Shown: positions 18,427 to 26,393, counted from the stretch's first letter. The stretch: DNA of 49,000 nucleotides from Mycolicibacter nonchromogenicus (GCF_002101775.1 NZ_LQPI01000038.1:1-49000), one strand, 5' to 3'. Notes: generated by a model from the letters alone, not told the origin. Program-made: numbers and translations.

Positions 18427-18654
18427 TCATTCGATGACACCCAGTTGAGTGCCTACCGGGTATTTTTCGTCGGCTTCGACGGCGCCGTGGCGCAGCACGC
18501 CGGCACAGGGCGCCGGGATGTCGGTCTCCACTTTGTCGGTGCCCACGGTGTAGAGGTCTTCGCCTTCGGCCACGGGGTGTCCGTCGGGAACCAGCCATCC
18601 CATGAAGATGCCTTCGGTCATCGTGACGTCGAGTTTGGGCATTCGGATGTCCAT
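18427..18654 (-). CDS. Free-standing lipoyl-domain protein
   Basis: A single biotinyl/lipoyl domain of 75 residues with nothing attached: MDIRMPKLDVTMTEG at the start, the attachment hairpin VGTDKVETDIPAP with Lys41 as the modified residue, and GVLRHGAVEADEKYPVG at the end. The DKVE/DIPAP context favours lipoylation over biotinylation. E2 subunits normally carry this domain fused to an acyltransferase, absent here. It probably serves as acyl or electron carrier for the E1 alpha/beta pair at the front of the same operon (inference). AGGAAGG lies 5 nt before the ATG. Confidence 0.85.
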   Translation of the reverse strand: MDIRMPKLDVTMTEGIFMGWLVPDGHPVAEGEDLYTVGTDKVETDIPAPCAGVLRHGAVEADEKYPVGTQLGVIE

Positions 18655-18664
18655 CGTGGCCTTC

Positions 18665-18856
18665 CTATTCGGTGCTGTTCAGCGCTTGGCTCGGGCAGGC
18701 CGCGATCGCCTTGGCGGCAGCCTCTCGCCGGTCTTCGCCAATGTCGTCGACCAGCACATGGGAGAGTCCGTCGTCGCCGACGGCGAAGAGGTCGGGTGCG
18801 ATGGATTCGCATATCCCGTGTCCGACGCAGCGGTCCTCGTTGACGGTGACTTTCAC
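18665..18856 (-). CDS. [3Fe-4S]-type ferredoxin
   Basis: Small electron carrier of 63 residues. The cluster motif is CVGHGIC...CPSQAL, in which the second cysteine of a [4Fe-4S] motif is replaced by His. That pattern is typical of single-cluster actinobacterial ferredoxins serving P450s. The GTG start (VKVTVNEDRC) was chosen for its GGAGG site. An upstream in-frame start would fall inside the thiolase gene. Its likely clients are the P450 and possibly the Rieske oxygenase of this island; no ferredoxin reductase is encoded nearby. Confidence 0.88.
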   Translation of the reverse strand: MKVTVNEDRCVGHGICESIAPDLFAVGDDGLSHVLVDDIGEDRREAAAKAIAACPSQALNSTE

Positions 18857-18867
18857 GGTTCCTCCGA

Positions 18868-20016
18868 TCACCGGGTCAGCACGGTGCACGCGCTGAGCCC
18901 CGGCGCGCCGTAGACGTGGGAGAAGGCGACCCGGGGTGTGCCGCCGATCTGGCGGGGGCCCGCCTGGCCGCGCAGTTGCAGGACGTTTTCGTGGAGTTGC
19001 CGCAGCCCCGAGGCACCGATCGGCTCGCCGTTGGCCAGGCAGCCGCCGTCGGTGTTGACCGGCAGTCGCCCGGTCAACTCGGTGGCCCCGGTGTCATACA
19101 GGTCGAGTTGCGCACCGTGTTCGCAGAGGCCGGTCTCGACCAGATGAATGATCTCCGCGCCGGCGTCGGTGTCCTGCAGTTGGGCCACGTCGACGTCAGC
19201 GGGACCGATGCCGGCCGCTTCGAATGCGGCCGCTGCGGCGTCCACGCTGGGACTCACCCCGCGCCGCACCGACAGCGACGGGCTGAGCACCTCGAACGAA
19301 CCGGGGCGCCGCGTCCGCACGGCGGTGCCGGCGATGTACACCGGGTCGGCGCGGTGGCGTTTGGCGCGCTCGGCACTGCACAGCACCAGCGCGGTGGCGC
19401 CATCTCCGGGCGAGCACAGCATGTACTGGCGCAGCGGGTCGGACAGCATCATCGAATTGCGCACGTCGGCCTCCGACAATGGCTTGCGCCGCCAGGCGTT
19501 GGGATTGAGCGCACCGTTGCGAAAAGCCTTGCTGGCAACCGCTTCCAGCAGTCGTTCGGGAAGCGCGTGCTCGTGCAGATAGCGCTGGATCTTCAAAGCG
19601 AAGAACTGGGAGGTCATGGCCAGACCGGTGGTGCCGTACCACTGCCCCAGGCCGAGGGCCTCGGGCCGGATGGCGAACGCGCCGCGCGGATGGGAGTCGA
19701 ATCCCACCACCAGAGCGGTCTCGGCGGCCCCCGCCGCGATCGCCTGCACCGCACAGACCAGAGAGCTGGTGCCCGTCGCGCAGCCGTTCAACACATTGAC
19801 GAACGGGACGCCGGTGAGGCCGAGGTCGGCGACCAGGGTGTCGGCCGAGCCAGCGTCCATGCTGCCACCCACCGCGTAGTCGATGTCCGACCAGCTCAGG
19901 TCGGCGTCGGCGAGGGCCATCCGAACGGCTCGCACCGCCTCCTTGCGTGCGGTGGTGTCCAGGTAACGGCCGAACGGTCGACAACCGATCCCGACTATCG
20001 CGACCTCATTACTCAT
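18868..20016 (-). CDS. Ltp-type thiolase-fold protein, probable retro-aldolase
   Basis: Thiolase-superfamily lipid-transfer-protein (Ltp/SCPx) relative, 382 residues. The N-terminal half carries VNVLNGCATGTSSLV with Cys79. In the C-terminal half the usual thiolase GHPxGxSG is altered to NGEPIGASG, and the second catalytic Cys motif is replaced by FSHVYGAPG. A tyrosine at that place is what is seen in Ltp2-like aldolases that cleave sterol side chains together with a DUF35 partner. The DUF35 gene sits directly upstream and overlaps it by 8 bp, supporting a two-subunit complex. Retro-aldol activity is an inference. Confidence 0.85.
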   Translation of the reverse strand: MSNEVAIVGIGCRPFGRYLDTTARKEAVRAVRMALADADLSWSDIDYAVGGSMDAGSADTLVADLGLTGVPFVNVLNGCATGTSSLVCAVQAIAAGAAETALVVGFDSHPRGAFAIRPEALGLGQWYGTTGLAMTSQFFALKIQRYLHEHALPERLLEAVASKAFRNGALNPNAWRRKPLSEADVRNSMMLSDPLRQYMLCSPGDGATALVLCSAERAKRHRADPVYIAGTAVRTRRPGSFEVLSPSLSVRRGVSPSVDAAAAAFEAAGIGPADVDVAQLQDTDAGAEIIHLVETGLCEHGAQLDLYDTGATELTGRLPVNTDGGCLANGEPIGASGLRQLHENVLQLRGQAGPRQIGGTPRVAFSHVYGAPGLSACTVLTR

Positions 20017-20443
20017 CGGTGTCTCCCTCGTCGGCCGGAGCGAAGGCGAAAGTCGTCGCGACCCCGCCTGTTTCGGTCGGCACCTCGATGCCGGTCAACC
20101 GCATCGGCATTCCGATGCGCAGCTGGTCGGGATCAGAGCAGGTCAGTCGTGTCTCCACGATCACCTCGCCGGGCAGTTCGACATAACCCAGCCCGAATGG
20201 AGTGAAGTCGTCCTCGGTGGGCACATAGGGCGGGCTCGGTGGCGGGAAGCGCTGGATGGTCCAACTCCACAGCACACCGCGGTCGGCCAGCCGGATCCCC
20301 GAGACACCGTCGGCTCCGCAACTGCCGCAGCTGTCCTGGCGCGGGAACGCGATCTCACCGCAGCTCCCGCACCGGCCGCCCAGCAGCCGCAGCCGGCCGT
20401 CGCTGAACTCGATGATGTCGGTGTCGATGACCTCAGCGCTCAT
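20009..20443 (-). CDS. DUF35 / OB-fold acyl-CoA-associated zinc-ribbon protein
   Basis: Partner protein of thiolase-like enzymes, 144 residues. A rubredoxin-like zinc ribbon lies at about 24-43 (Cys25, Cys28, Cys39, Cys42 in GRCGSCGE and DSCGSCGA). The OB-fold follows, with GVLWSWTIQRF and GLGYVELPGEVIVETRL. In steroid degradation the DUF35 part of ChsH2 binds Ltp2 and forms the aldolase. The start is set by CAGGAGA 8 nt upstream. It overlaps the preceding ferredoxin by 11 bp and the following thiolase by 8 bp, so all three are translationally coupled. Confidence 0.88.
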   Translation of the reverse strand: MSAEVIDTDIIEFSDGRLRLLGGRCGSCGEIAFPRQDSCGSCGADGVSGIRLADRGVLWSWTIQRFPPPSPPYVPTEDDFTPFGLGYVELPGEVIVETRLTCSDPDQLRIGMPMRLTGIEVPTETGGVATTFAFAPADEGDTDE

Positions 20444-20783
20444 CCGGCTCGTCTCCTGTCTCGGGTTGCGTCTTGCGGGGGCGCACCCCGCGTTTGAGCA
20501 CCACCACGTCGCCATGCACCGCGGCCTGGCAGGCCAGTCGGACGTGCTGGCCACGACCACCGCGATCCCCCAAGAGGCCTTGTACCGCTGTGGTTTCGGT
20601 GTCGCTGGGCGGCGCCAGCCGCTCCGGGCGTTCCAGCACCTCCACATGGCAGACCAGGCATTCTCCGTTGCCGCCGCACAGGGTGGGCCAGCGATAGCCC
20701 GCGGCCTCACCCGCGGCCATGATGGTCTGTCCCTCCGCCGCGGGGAACTGCGCGCCAGACGGTTTGACGGTGATCGTCGGCAC
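20433..20783 (-). CDS. [2Fe-2S] ferredoxin
   Basis: Plant/adrenodoxin-type ferredoxin, 116 residues. The cluster ligands are Cys36, Cys42 and Cys45 (TLCGGNGECLVC) and Cys85 (RLACQAA). It is likely an electron donor for the Rieske oxygenase or the P450 of the island. The GTG start (VPTITVKPSG) lies 1 bp after the acyl-CoA dehydrogenase stop. The C-terminal ~20 residues are charged and unlike the family core. It makes a second, chemically different ferredoxin in the same operon. Confidence 0.85.
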   Translation of the reverse strand: MPTITVKPSGAQFPAAEGQTIMAAGEAAGYRWPTLCGGNGECLVCHVEVLERPERLAPPSDTETTAVQGLLGDRGGRGQHVRLACQAAVHGDVVVLKRGVRPRKTQPETGDEPDER

Positions 20784-20784
20784 G

Positions 20785-21762
20785 TCAGCCTCGCCGCAGT
20801 TCACGCCAGGGGCGGCCCCGTTCGAGATCGGGCTCGCGGTCCAGACCGAGCACCCGCTCGGCGATGATGTTGCGCTGGATCTCCGAGGTGCCGCCGGCGA
20901 CGGTGAGCCGGCGGCTGTCCAGCAGCGCGTGCGTGGGCATCGGTTCGGCGTCGCCGTCCCAGTAAGCGCCTGTGGGGCCGACGATCTCGAACGCAAGCTC
21001 GCTGATGCGCTGGGACAGTTCCGACTGCAGGAGTTTGGTGATCGAGCCCTTGTCGTCCGGGCAGACCTCGAATCGCAGGTTGGTCAGGGTCAGTGCCCGT
21101 TCGGTGGCGATCAGGGCCGTCAGTCGGTCGCGGGTGACCTCGTGTGACCACGCTCCGCTGCTGCGGGCCAGTGCCAGCACCGGGTTCAACTCCACCCCGC
21201 TGGCGGCCGAATCGCCGGAGAGCCCGGACCGTTCGGCCGTCAAGGTGGACAGTGCCACCCGCCAGCCGCCGTTCAGCGGTCCGAGTATGGTGTCGTCGGT
21301 CAACTCGACGCCCTCGAGGAACACCTCACAGAAGTGCTCGCTGCCGGTCAGTTGGCGCAGTGGACGCACCGTAACCCCCGGGGAGCGCAGGTCGACCAGA
21401 AAGCAGGTGATCCCGGCGTTCTTGGGCAGGTCCGGATCGGTGCGCGCCAACAGCATTCCGTAGCGCGAGATATCGGCGAACGAGCTCCACACCTTCTGCC
21501 CGTCGACGATCCAGCGGCCGTCCTCGGTGCGGACCGCCCGGGTGGCCAGGCTGGCCAGATCCGACCCGGCGCCCGGTTCACTGAACAGCTGGCACCACAT
21601 GTCCTCCCCGGATGCGATGCCCGGCAGGTACCGCTGCCGTTGGTCATCGGTGCCCCAGTCGATGATGGCGGGGCCGATCAGGGTGAGCGGAACGAAATGT
21701 TCCACCGGTAGGTGCGACTGGGCGCGAACGAGTTGCGAACGCCAGTCGTCGTTTTCAGTCAT
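20785..21762 (-). CDS. Acyl-CoA dehydrogenase, short at the N-terminus
   Basis: FAD-dependent acyl-CoA dehydrogenase family, about 325 residues. It has FSEPGAGSDLASL, IVDGQKVWSSFADISRY and the C-terminal LTVAGGTSEIQRNIIAERVLGL. The SEPGAGSD motif starts near residue 61 instead of about 125-135, so about 60-70 residues of the N-terminal helical domain are missing. An in-frame stop lies just upstream and the preceding gene overlaps the start by 8 bp, so a longer start is not available. It probably pairs with the upstream acyl-CoA dehydrogenase as an alpha2beta2 complex, as FadE28-FadE29 do in cholesterol catabolism (inference). Confidence 0.85.
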   Translation of the reverse strand: MTENDDWRSQLVRAQSHLPVEHFVPLTLIGPAIIDWGTDDQRQRYLPGIASGEDMWCQLFSEPGAGSDLASLATRAVRTEDGRWIVDGQKVWSSFADISRYGMLLARTDPDLPKNAGITCFLVDLRSPGVTVRPLRQLTGSEHFCEVFLEGVELTDDTILGPLNGGWRVALSTLTAERSGLSGDSAASGVELNPVLALARSSGAWSHEVTRDRLTALIATERALTLTNLRFEVCPDDKGSITKLLQSELSQRISELAFEIVGPTGAYWDGDAEPMPTHALLDSRRLTVAGGTSEIQRNIIAERVLGLDREPDLERGRPWRELRRG

Positions 21763-22774
21763 GCGCACCGTCCCGCATGTCGATCAGCGTCGCCAGTCGA
21801 CGCCTGTGCTGGGCAGGGGCACCGGTCAGGGCGATCACCGAGTGTGCCCGCCGCAGGTACCGGTGCGCCCAGTGCTCCCAGGTGATTCCGATCCCACCGT
21901 GCAGTTGTATCGCGGCCTTGGTCGCCTCGACGCCGGTCTGCCGGGCCAGCACCGCGGCCACCGCGAGATCCACCTCGGCCGCGACACCGACCGGACCGGC
22001 ACCGAGTTGCCACGCCGCACCGTAGACCGCCGAGCGGGTCAGCTCCACCTGGGCGAGGATGTCGGCGAGCCGGTGCTTGACGGCTTGGAACGAGCCGACG
22101 GTGCGGCCGAACTGCACCCGGCTGCCCACGTAGTCGACCGTTCCGTCGAGCACGCGCTGGGCAACTCCGAGCAGCTCGGCCGACAGCACCAGATCGGCGC
22201 GTCGCCGCATCCCGATCACCGCGTCGGCGTCCCATTCCCGCAGGGTCGGCCCGGCCACCGCGTCGGTGCGCCCCAACGGCCGTGACGGGTCCAGCACCGA
22301 ACACGCCCGCAGTCCGAGCGCGTCGCCGTCGTAGGCCCCGAGCACTGTCGCACCGTTCGCCGAGAGCCCCGCGACCGCGACGCCGGCCTCGCTGAAATCC
22401 CAGAACGGATGGTCCGCCGCCGGGTCACCCGGGCCGGTCAGCGCCACTGCCACACAGGGAAGCCGGCGACCGTCGCGCACCCCGTCGAGTTCCTCGGCCA
22501 GCGACCCCAGGGCGGCCGCCGACACCAGCGGTCCGTCGAACAGCGCAGCCCCGGACTCCTCGGCCAAGATGGCCAGCTCGACAGCGGTCTCGCAGGCGTC
22601 GCCGAACAGCAGATCGTCCACACCGACCTCGGTGAGCAATCGCTGCCAGCGAACGGTGCGCCCGATGGCCGCCGTGCCGGCGAAGTACTCGCGCAACACT
22701 TCTCGCAGCGCGGCGTGTTCGTCCGTGAAGCCGAACATGGTGGCGTCGATCTCCTTGGTGGTGGACTTGGTCAT
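21755..22774 (-). CDS. Acyl-CoA dehydrogenase (FadE28-like small subunit)
   Basis: Second acyl-CoA dehydrogenase-family protein, 339 residues. The N-terminal helical part is intact (MFGFTDEHAALREVLREYFAG), but the middle beta domain is compact and lacks the TEPxAGSD motif. The C-terminal domain is clear: SRVQFGRTVGSFQAVKHRLADI and AAIQLHGGIGITWEHWAHRYLRRA. This resembles the smaller partner of the heteromeric steroid-type dehydrogenases. The ATG overlaps the ligase stop by one base (TGATG). A second ATG 12 codons on (MFGF) may be the true family start. Confidence 0.85.
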   Translation of the reverse strand: MTKSTTKEIDATMFGFTDEHAALREVLREYFAGTAAIGRTVRWQRLLTEVGVDDLLFGDACETAVELAILAEESGAALFDGPLVSAAALGSLAEELDGVRDGRRLPCVAVALTGPGDPAADHPFWDFSEAGVAVAGLSANGATVLGAYDGDALGLRACSVLDPSRPLGRTDAVAGPTLREWDADAVIGMRRRADLVLSAELLGVAQRVLDGTVDYVGSRVQFGRTVGSFQAVKHRLADILAQVELTRSAVYGAAWQLGAGPVGVAAEVDLAVAAVLARQTGVEATKAAIQLHGGIGITWEHWAHRYLRRAHSVIALTGAPAQHRRRLATLIDMRDGAHD

Positions 22775-24306
22775 CAGGGGTGCACCGGGTCCAGCTCGCG
22801 GGTGGCCAGATACTGCTCGCGCAGCGCGCGTTTGTTCACCTTGCCCATGTTCGAGCGCAGCTCGAAGTCCACCAGCTCCACCAGATTGGGGCACTTGTAG
22901 TGCGCCAGCCGGTCTCGGCACCAGGTGGTGAGCTCCGCGGGGTCGGTTCCGGGTTCGGCGTGCACCAGCGCGCACAGTTGTTCCCCGAGGTCGGCGTGCG
23001 GAATGCCGATGACGGCCACATCGCGCACCTTCGGGTGGCTGCGCAGCGCCGCCTCGGATTCGGCCGGGTAGAGGTTCACCCCGCCACTGACCACCATGTC
23101 GGAGGCGCGGTCGGTCAGGTACAGGTAGCCCTCGGAGTCGAGGTAACCGATCTCGCCGATCGCGAAGACGCCCTCGGCGACGTAGCTGCGCTGGGTCTTG
23201 ACGGGGTCGCCGTGATAGCGGGGGCGGTGCCCGGTGGTCCACCGCACACAGACCAGGCCGCTCTGACCCGCGGCCAGCACCGTGCCGTCGTCGTCGCGGA
23301 TGCTCAGCTCCAGGCCGGGCAGGGCCCTGCCGACCGAACCGGGGTGGGCCAGCCACTCGAGGGAGTCGATGGTGGTGACCGTGCCGACCTCGGTGGAGCC
23401 GTAGGCCTCCACCAGCACCGGGCCGAACCACTCGATCATCGCCCGCTTGATGTGCTGCGGGCACGCCGCCCCGGTGTGAATGATGCTGCGCACACTGCTC
23501 ACGTCGTAGCGCCGCCGAATCTGTTGCGGCAGTGCCAGCATCCGGGAGAAGTGGGTCGGCACCATCATCGTGGTCTCGATGCGGTGCGCGACGATGGCGG
23601 CCAGTGCCGACTGGGCGTCGAACTTCGCCTCGATGACGATCGGGCTGCCGGTCACCAGTCCGCGCACCCCGGTGATCGGACCGGTGTGGTGCATCGGCGC
23701 GACGATCAGATGCTTGCCCGGCGTGCGGAATCTGGCTGCCCGGACCCGCTCGACGTGATCGATCATCGACTCACCGGTCGGGAACATCTGCTCGGGCAGT
23801 TCCACGCCCTTGGGCAGTCCGGTGGTCCCCGAGGTGTAGTAAAGGGGTCGGGCCGGCCGGATGTCGGCCGGCGGTTCGGCGTCGCAGTGCCCGCCGACCA
23901 CCCTGTCGAAGTCCTCGACGCCGTCGACCCCGGGCCCGCCCCAGGCCACCACCTGGACTTCCGCGTCGGCAGCCCGAGCGATCTCCGCCGTGCGGGCGCT
24001 GCACAGCACGGTGTGCACCGCGGCGTCGCGCAGGATGTAGCCGACCTCGGCGGCGGTCAGGTGATAGTTCACCGGCACCGCGGACAGTCCCGCGTAGGTG
24101 ACAGCCAGGTGGGCCAAGGCGGTGTGGGCACTGTTCTCGGCCAGTACCGCGACCCGCCGGCCCGGTTCGATCCCCAGTGACGTGAGCCAGTTGACGGTGC
24201 GGTTCAGGTTCGAGTTCAGCTGCGGCCAGGTCCATTGCGTGGTCCCGTCGGTGACGGCCACACCGGCGCTGTCCTGCTGGGCGCATTGCGCAATCCCGTG
24301 AACCAA
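22774..24306 (-). CDS. AMP-forming acyl-CoA synthetase
   Basis: Activates a carboxylic acid to its CoA thioester through an acyl-adenylate; 510 residues from a TTG start 4 bp after the preceding stop (GGGGAT-type site upstream). Motifs: YYTSGTTGLPKGVEL (157-171), the substrate-side AYGSTEVGTVT, and DRASDMVVSGGVNLYPAE near the hinge. The usual GD of the ATP-ribose motif reads IGEIGYLD, Glu for Asp, an uncommon change. The context suggests it activates the acid released after oxygenase and aldehyde dehydrogenase steps. A longer start is possible but would lie inside the E1 beta gene. Confidence 0.85.
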   Translation of the reverse strand: MVHGIAQCAQQDSAGVAVTDGTTQWTWPQLNSNLNRTVNWLTSLGIEPGRRVAVLAENSAHTALAHLAVTYAGLSAVPVNYHLTAAEVGYILRDAAVHTVLCSARTAEIARAADAEVQVVAWGGPGVDGVEDFDRVVGGHCDAEPPADIRPARPLYYTSGTTGLPKGVELPEQMFPTGESMIDHVERVRAARFRTPGKHLIVAPMHHTGPITGVRGLVTGSPIVIEAKFDAQSALAAIVAHRIETTMMVPTHFSRMLALPQQIRRRYDVSSVRSIIHTGAACPQHIKRAMIEWFGPVLVEAYGSTEVGTVTTIDSLEWLAHPGSVGRALPGLELSIRDDDGTVLAAGQSGLVCVRWTTGHRPRYHGDPVKTQRSYVAEGVFAIGEIGYLDSEGYLYLTDRASDMVVSGGVNLYPAESEAALRSHPKVRDVAVIGIPHADLGEQLCALVHAEPGTDPAELTTWCRDRLAHYKCPNLVELVDFELRSNMGKVNKRALREQYLATRELDPVHP

Positions 24307-24310
24307 CCGG

Positions 24311-25342
24311 CTATCCCCTGGCCCGAGAAGCCGCCCGCGACCGCGCCAACGTTGCCTTGACGGCCGAGACGATCTCCTCGCGACTCGGTACGAACGCGTC
24401 TTCGAGCACCTTGGCGAACGGGATGGGTGTGTTGGCTCCGGCCACTCGCTGCACCGGCGCGCCGAGTTCATCGAAGAGGTTCTCGGTTATCAGGCTGGAA
24501 AGCTCCGCGCCGAAACCGTTGCGGCGCACTGCTTCATGCACGATCACCGCATGCCGGGTGCGCGACACCGATTCCAGGATCGCGGTCTCGTCCAGCGGCA
24601 CCAGGGACCGCAGGTCGATCACTTCGGCCTCGATGGATTCCTGCGCCAACTGCTCGGCCGCGGCCACCGCGTCATGTACCTGGCGGCCATAGCTGATCAG
24701 GGTGATGTCACTGCCCGGCCGCACTGTTGCGGCACGTCCGAGCGGAACCACGTGGTGGCCGGTCGGCACCGGTTGCGGCGGACCGAAGTACAGCAGGCTC
24801 TGCTCGACCACCACGCAGGGGTCCGGGTCGAAGATGGCGGCGGTCAACAGGCCCTTGGCGTCGGCCGGGTTGCTGGGGACCACGACCTTGAGGCCGGGAA
24901 TGTGGGTGAGCCAGGCTTCCAGCATCTCCGAGTGTTGTGCGCCGAACTGCATTCCGGCGCCGGCGGCACAGCGGATGGTCAGCGGCACGGTGGTCTGACC
25001 GCCGGACATGTAGCGCAACTTGGCGGCATGATTGGACAGCTGGTCCATGCAGACCGCCAGGAAGTCCATCAGCATGATCTCGGCGACCGGGCGCATCCCG
25101 GCGATGGCGGCGCCGATCGCCGCGCCGACGATGGCCTGTTCGCTGATCGGGGTCGCCCGCACCCGGTGGGCGCCGTACTTGGTGGACAGTCCGACCGAGG
25201 TCTTGAACACCCCACCGCCGGGATCGGCGATGTCTTCTCCGAGCAGCAGCACCGAGGGGTCGCGCGCGAGCGCATCGTCGAGCGCACTGCACACGGCCTG
25301 AAAGCCCGACATCGGCGTGGTGGGCGCGGCGGAATCGGTCAT
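24311..25342 (-). CDS. 2-oxoacid dehydrogenase E1 beta subunit
   Basis: Beta subunit of a thiamine-diphosphate-dependent E1 (pyruvate/acetoin/branched-chain type), 343 residues. Motifs: LLLGEDIADPGGGVFKTSVGL, TPISEQAIVGAAIGAA, MDFLAVCMDQLSNHAAKLRYMSGGQ and the C-terminal domain with EVIDLRSLVPLDETAI and HEAVRRNGFGAEL. The ATG overlaps the E1 alpha stop by one base, with GAGGAGGAA inside the end of alpha, so the subunits are made in equal amounts. No E2 acyltransferase or E3 follows; the only lipoyl carrier nearby is the small protein further down the operon. Confidence 0.93.
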   Translation of the reverse strand: MTDSAAPTTPMSGFQAVCSALDDALARDPSVLLLGEDIADPGGGVFKTSVGLSTKYGAHRVRATPISEQAIVGAAIGAAIAGMRPVAEIMLMDFLAVCMDQLSNHAAKLRYMSGGQTTVPLTIRCAAGAGMQFGAQHSEMLEAWLTHIPGLKVVVPSNPADAKGLLTAAIFDPDPCVVVEQSLLYFGPPQPVPTGHHVVPLGRAATVRPGSDITLISYGRQVHDAVAAAEQLAQESIEAEVIDLRSLVPLDETAILESVSRTRHAVIVHEAVRRNGFGAELSSLITENLFDELGAPVQRVAGANTPIPFAKVLEDAFVPSREEIVSAVKATLARSRAASRARG

Positions 25343-26331
25343 CACAATTCCTCCTCGTACACATCGGTGAGACCCTCGGACAGGTCGGGCTCGGGGCTGT
25401 CCAGGGCGAATGCGACCGCCGCAGCGATCTCGGCCTTGGCATCGGTTTCGATGGTCTCGATCTCGGCGGGCGTCAAGACCTCGTTGTCGATCAGCCACTG
25501 CCGGAATGCCAGCACGGGATCGGCAGCCCGCGCCGCGTCGAGTTCGCCCGGTTTCATGTATTCGTTGTTGTCAGACATCTGATGCCCGTAGAACCGGAAG
25601 GTCATCGCCTCGATCAGGGTGGGCCCCTCGCCGGCACGAGCCCGGCCGATGGCTTCCCGGGCTGCCGCGTACATGGCCAGCGGGTCGTTGCCGTCCACCC
25701 GGACTCCGGGCATGCCGTAGCCGGCGGCTCGGTCGGCGATCCTTTCCACGCTGGTGCCGTCCTCGAACGAGGTGTGTTCTGCATAGCGATTGTTCTGACA
25801 GCAGAAGACGACCGGCAGCTTCCACAGTCCGGCGAGGTTGCACGCCTCGTGGAAGGCCCCGATGTTGGTGGCGCCGTCACCGAAGTTGACCACGGTGACC
25901 CGGTCCTCGCCCCGCAGTTGCGCGGCCAGGGCCAGGCCCGCCGCGATCGGCAGACCGCCGCCGACGATCCCGGTGGTGACCATCAGTCCCGACGCCGGAT
26001 GGGTGATGTGCATGGGCCCGCCCTTGCCCTTGCACGTCCCGGTCGCCTTGCCCATGAACTCGGCCCACAACTGCGGCATCGGAACGCCTTTGGCCAGATG
26101 GTCGTGCAGGCCGCGGTAGGTGGTGACCACGTAGTCGCTCGGGGCCAGTGACGCCCCGATCGAGGCGGGGATGATCTCCTGGCCGCGCGGTGAGTAGTAC
26201 TGCGCGCTGACCTGGCCGGTGAGGATCAGCGAACGGAACTTCTCGTCGCAGAGTTTGATCCGGGTGGCCGTGGTGAAGATTCGCGTCAGGGTGGTGGTGT
26301 CCACGCCGGAATCGGCGATCGAACCGGTCAC
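25342..26331 (-). CDS. 2-oxoacid dehydrogenase E1 alpha subunit
   Basis: Alpha subunit with the thiamine-diphosphate site, 329 residues, GTG start with GGGAGG 5 nt upstream. The cofactor motif runs from GDGATNIG (151-158) to CCQNN (180-181). The sequence YRGLHDHLAKG and the phosphorylation-loop-like MTFRFYGHQMSDNNEYM are family features. It is closest in pattern to the acetoin/pyruvate group (inference). First gene of the 13-gene operon, 26-nt leader from a promoter with operator. The E1 pair may process a 2-oxo acid formed late in the pathway. Confidence 0.92.
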   Translation of the reverse strand: MTGSIADSGVDTTTLTRIFTTATRIKLCDEKFRSLILTGQVSAQYYSPRGQEIIPASIGASLAPSDYVVTTYRGLHDHLAKGVPMPQLWAEFMGKATGTCKGKGGPMHITHPASGLMVTTGIVGGGLPIAAGLALAAQLRGEDRVTVVNFGDGATNIGAFHEACNLAGLWKLPVVFCCQNNRYAEHTSFEDGTSVERIADRAAGYGMPGVRVDGNDPLAMYAAAREAIGRARAGEGPTLIEAMTFRFYGHQMSDNNEYMKPGELDAARAADPVLAFRQWLIDNEVLTPAEIETIETDAKAEIAAAVAFALDSPEPDLSEGLTDVYEEEL

Positions 26332-26340
26332 GACGCCTCC

Positions 26341-26393
26341 CTATTAGTTAGTTCGATAATTAATTTGTAACACCGGTCACGAACCACTGTCAA
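26341..26393 (-). promoter_or_regulatory. Promoter and operator 1, upstream of the 13-gene catabolic operon
   Basis: On the minus strand TTGACA (-35, at 26388-26393) and TACAAA (-10, at 26364-26369) are 18 bp apart. The block TAATTATCGAACTAACTAAT follows the -10 box immediately and would cover the transcription start. From GTGAC ahead of the -10 box to the end of this block, 29 of 39 positions match the promoter in front of the SDR gene on the other side of tetR. This is best explained by binding of the same TetR regulator. Confidence 0.65.

Noticed and set aside
18916..20205. 429-codon plus-strand frame over the thiolase
   Set aside because: Antisense shadow; the minus strand gives a complete thiolase-fold protein with overlaps to its neighbours.
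21755..21790. Frameshift explaining the short acyl-CoA dehydrogenase
   Set aside because: The upstream gene reads to its proper end and overlaps the start; there is no leftover N-terminal domain in another frame.
21755..23464. 569-codon frame that would fuse an N-terminal extension to the small acyl-CoA dehydrogenase
   Set aside because: The extra part lies over the acyl-CoA synthetase gene and has no domain; the ATG at the TGATG junction gives the normal dehydrogenase.
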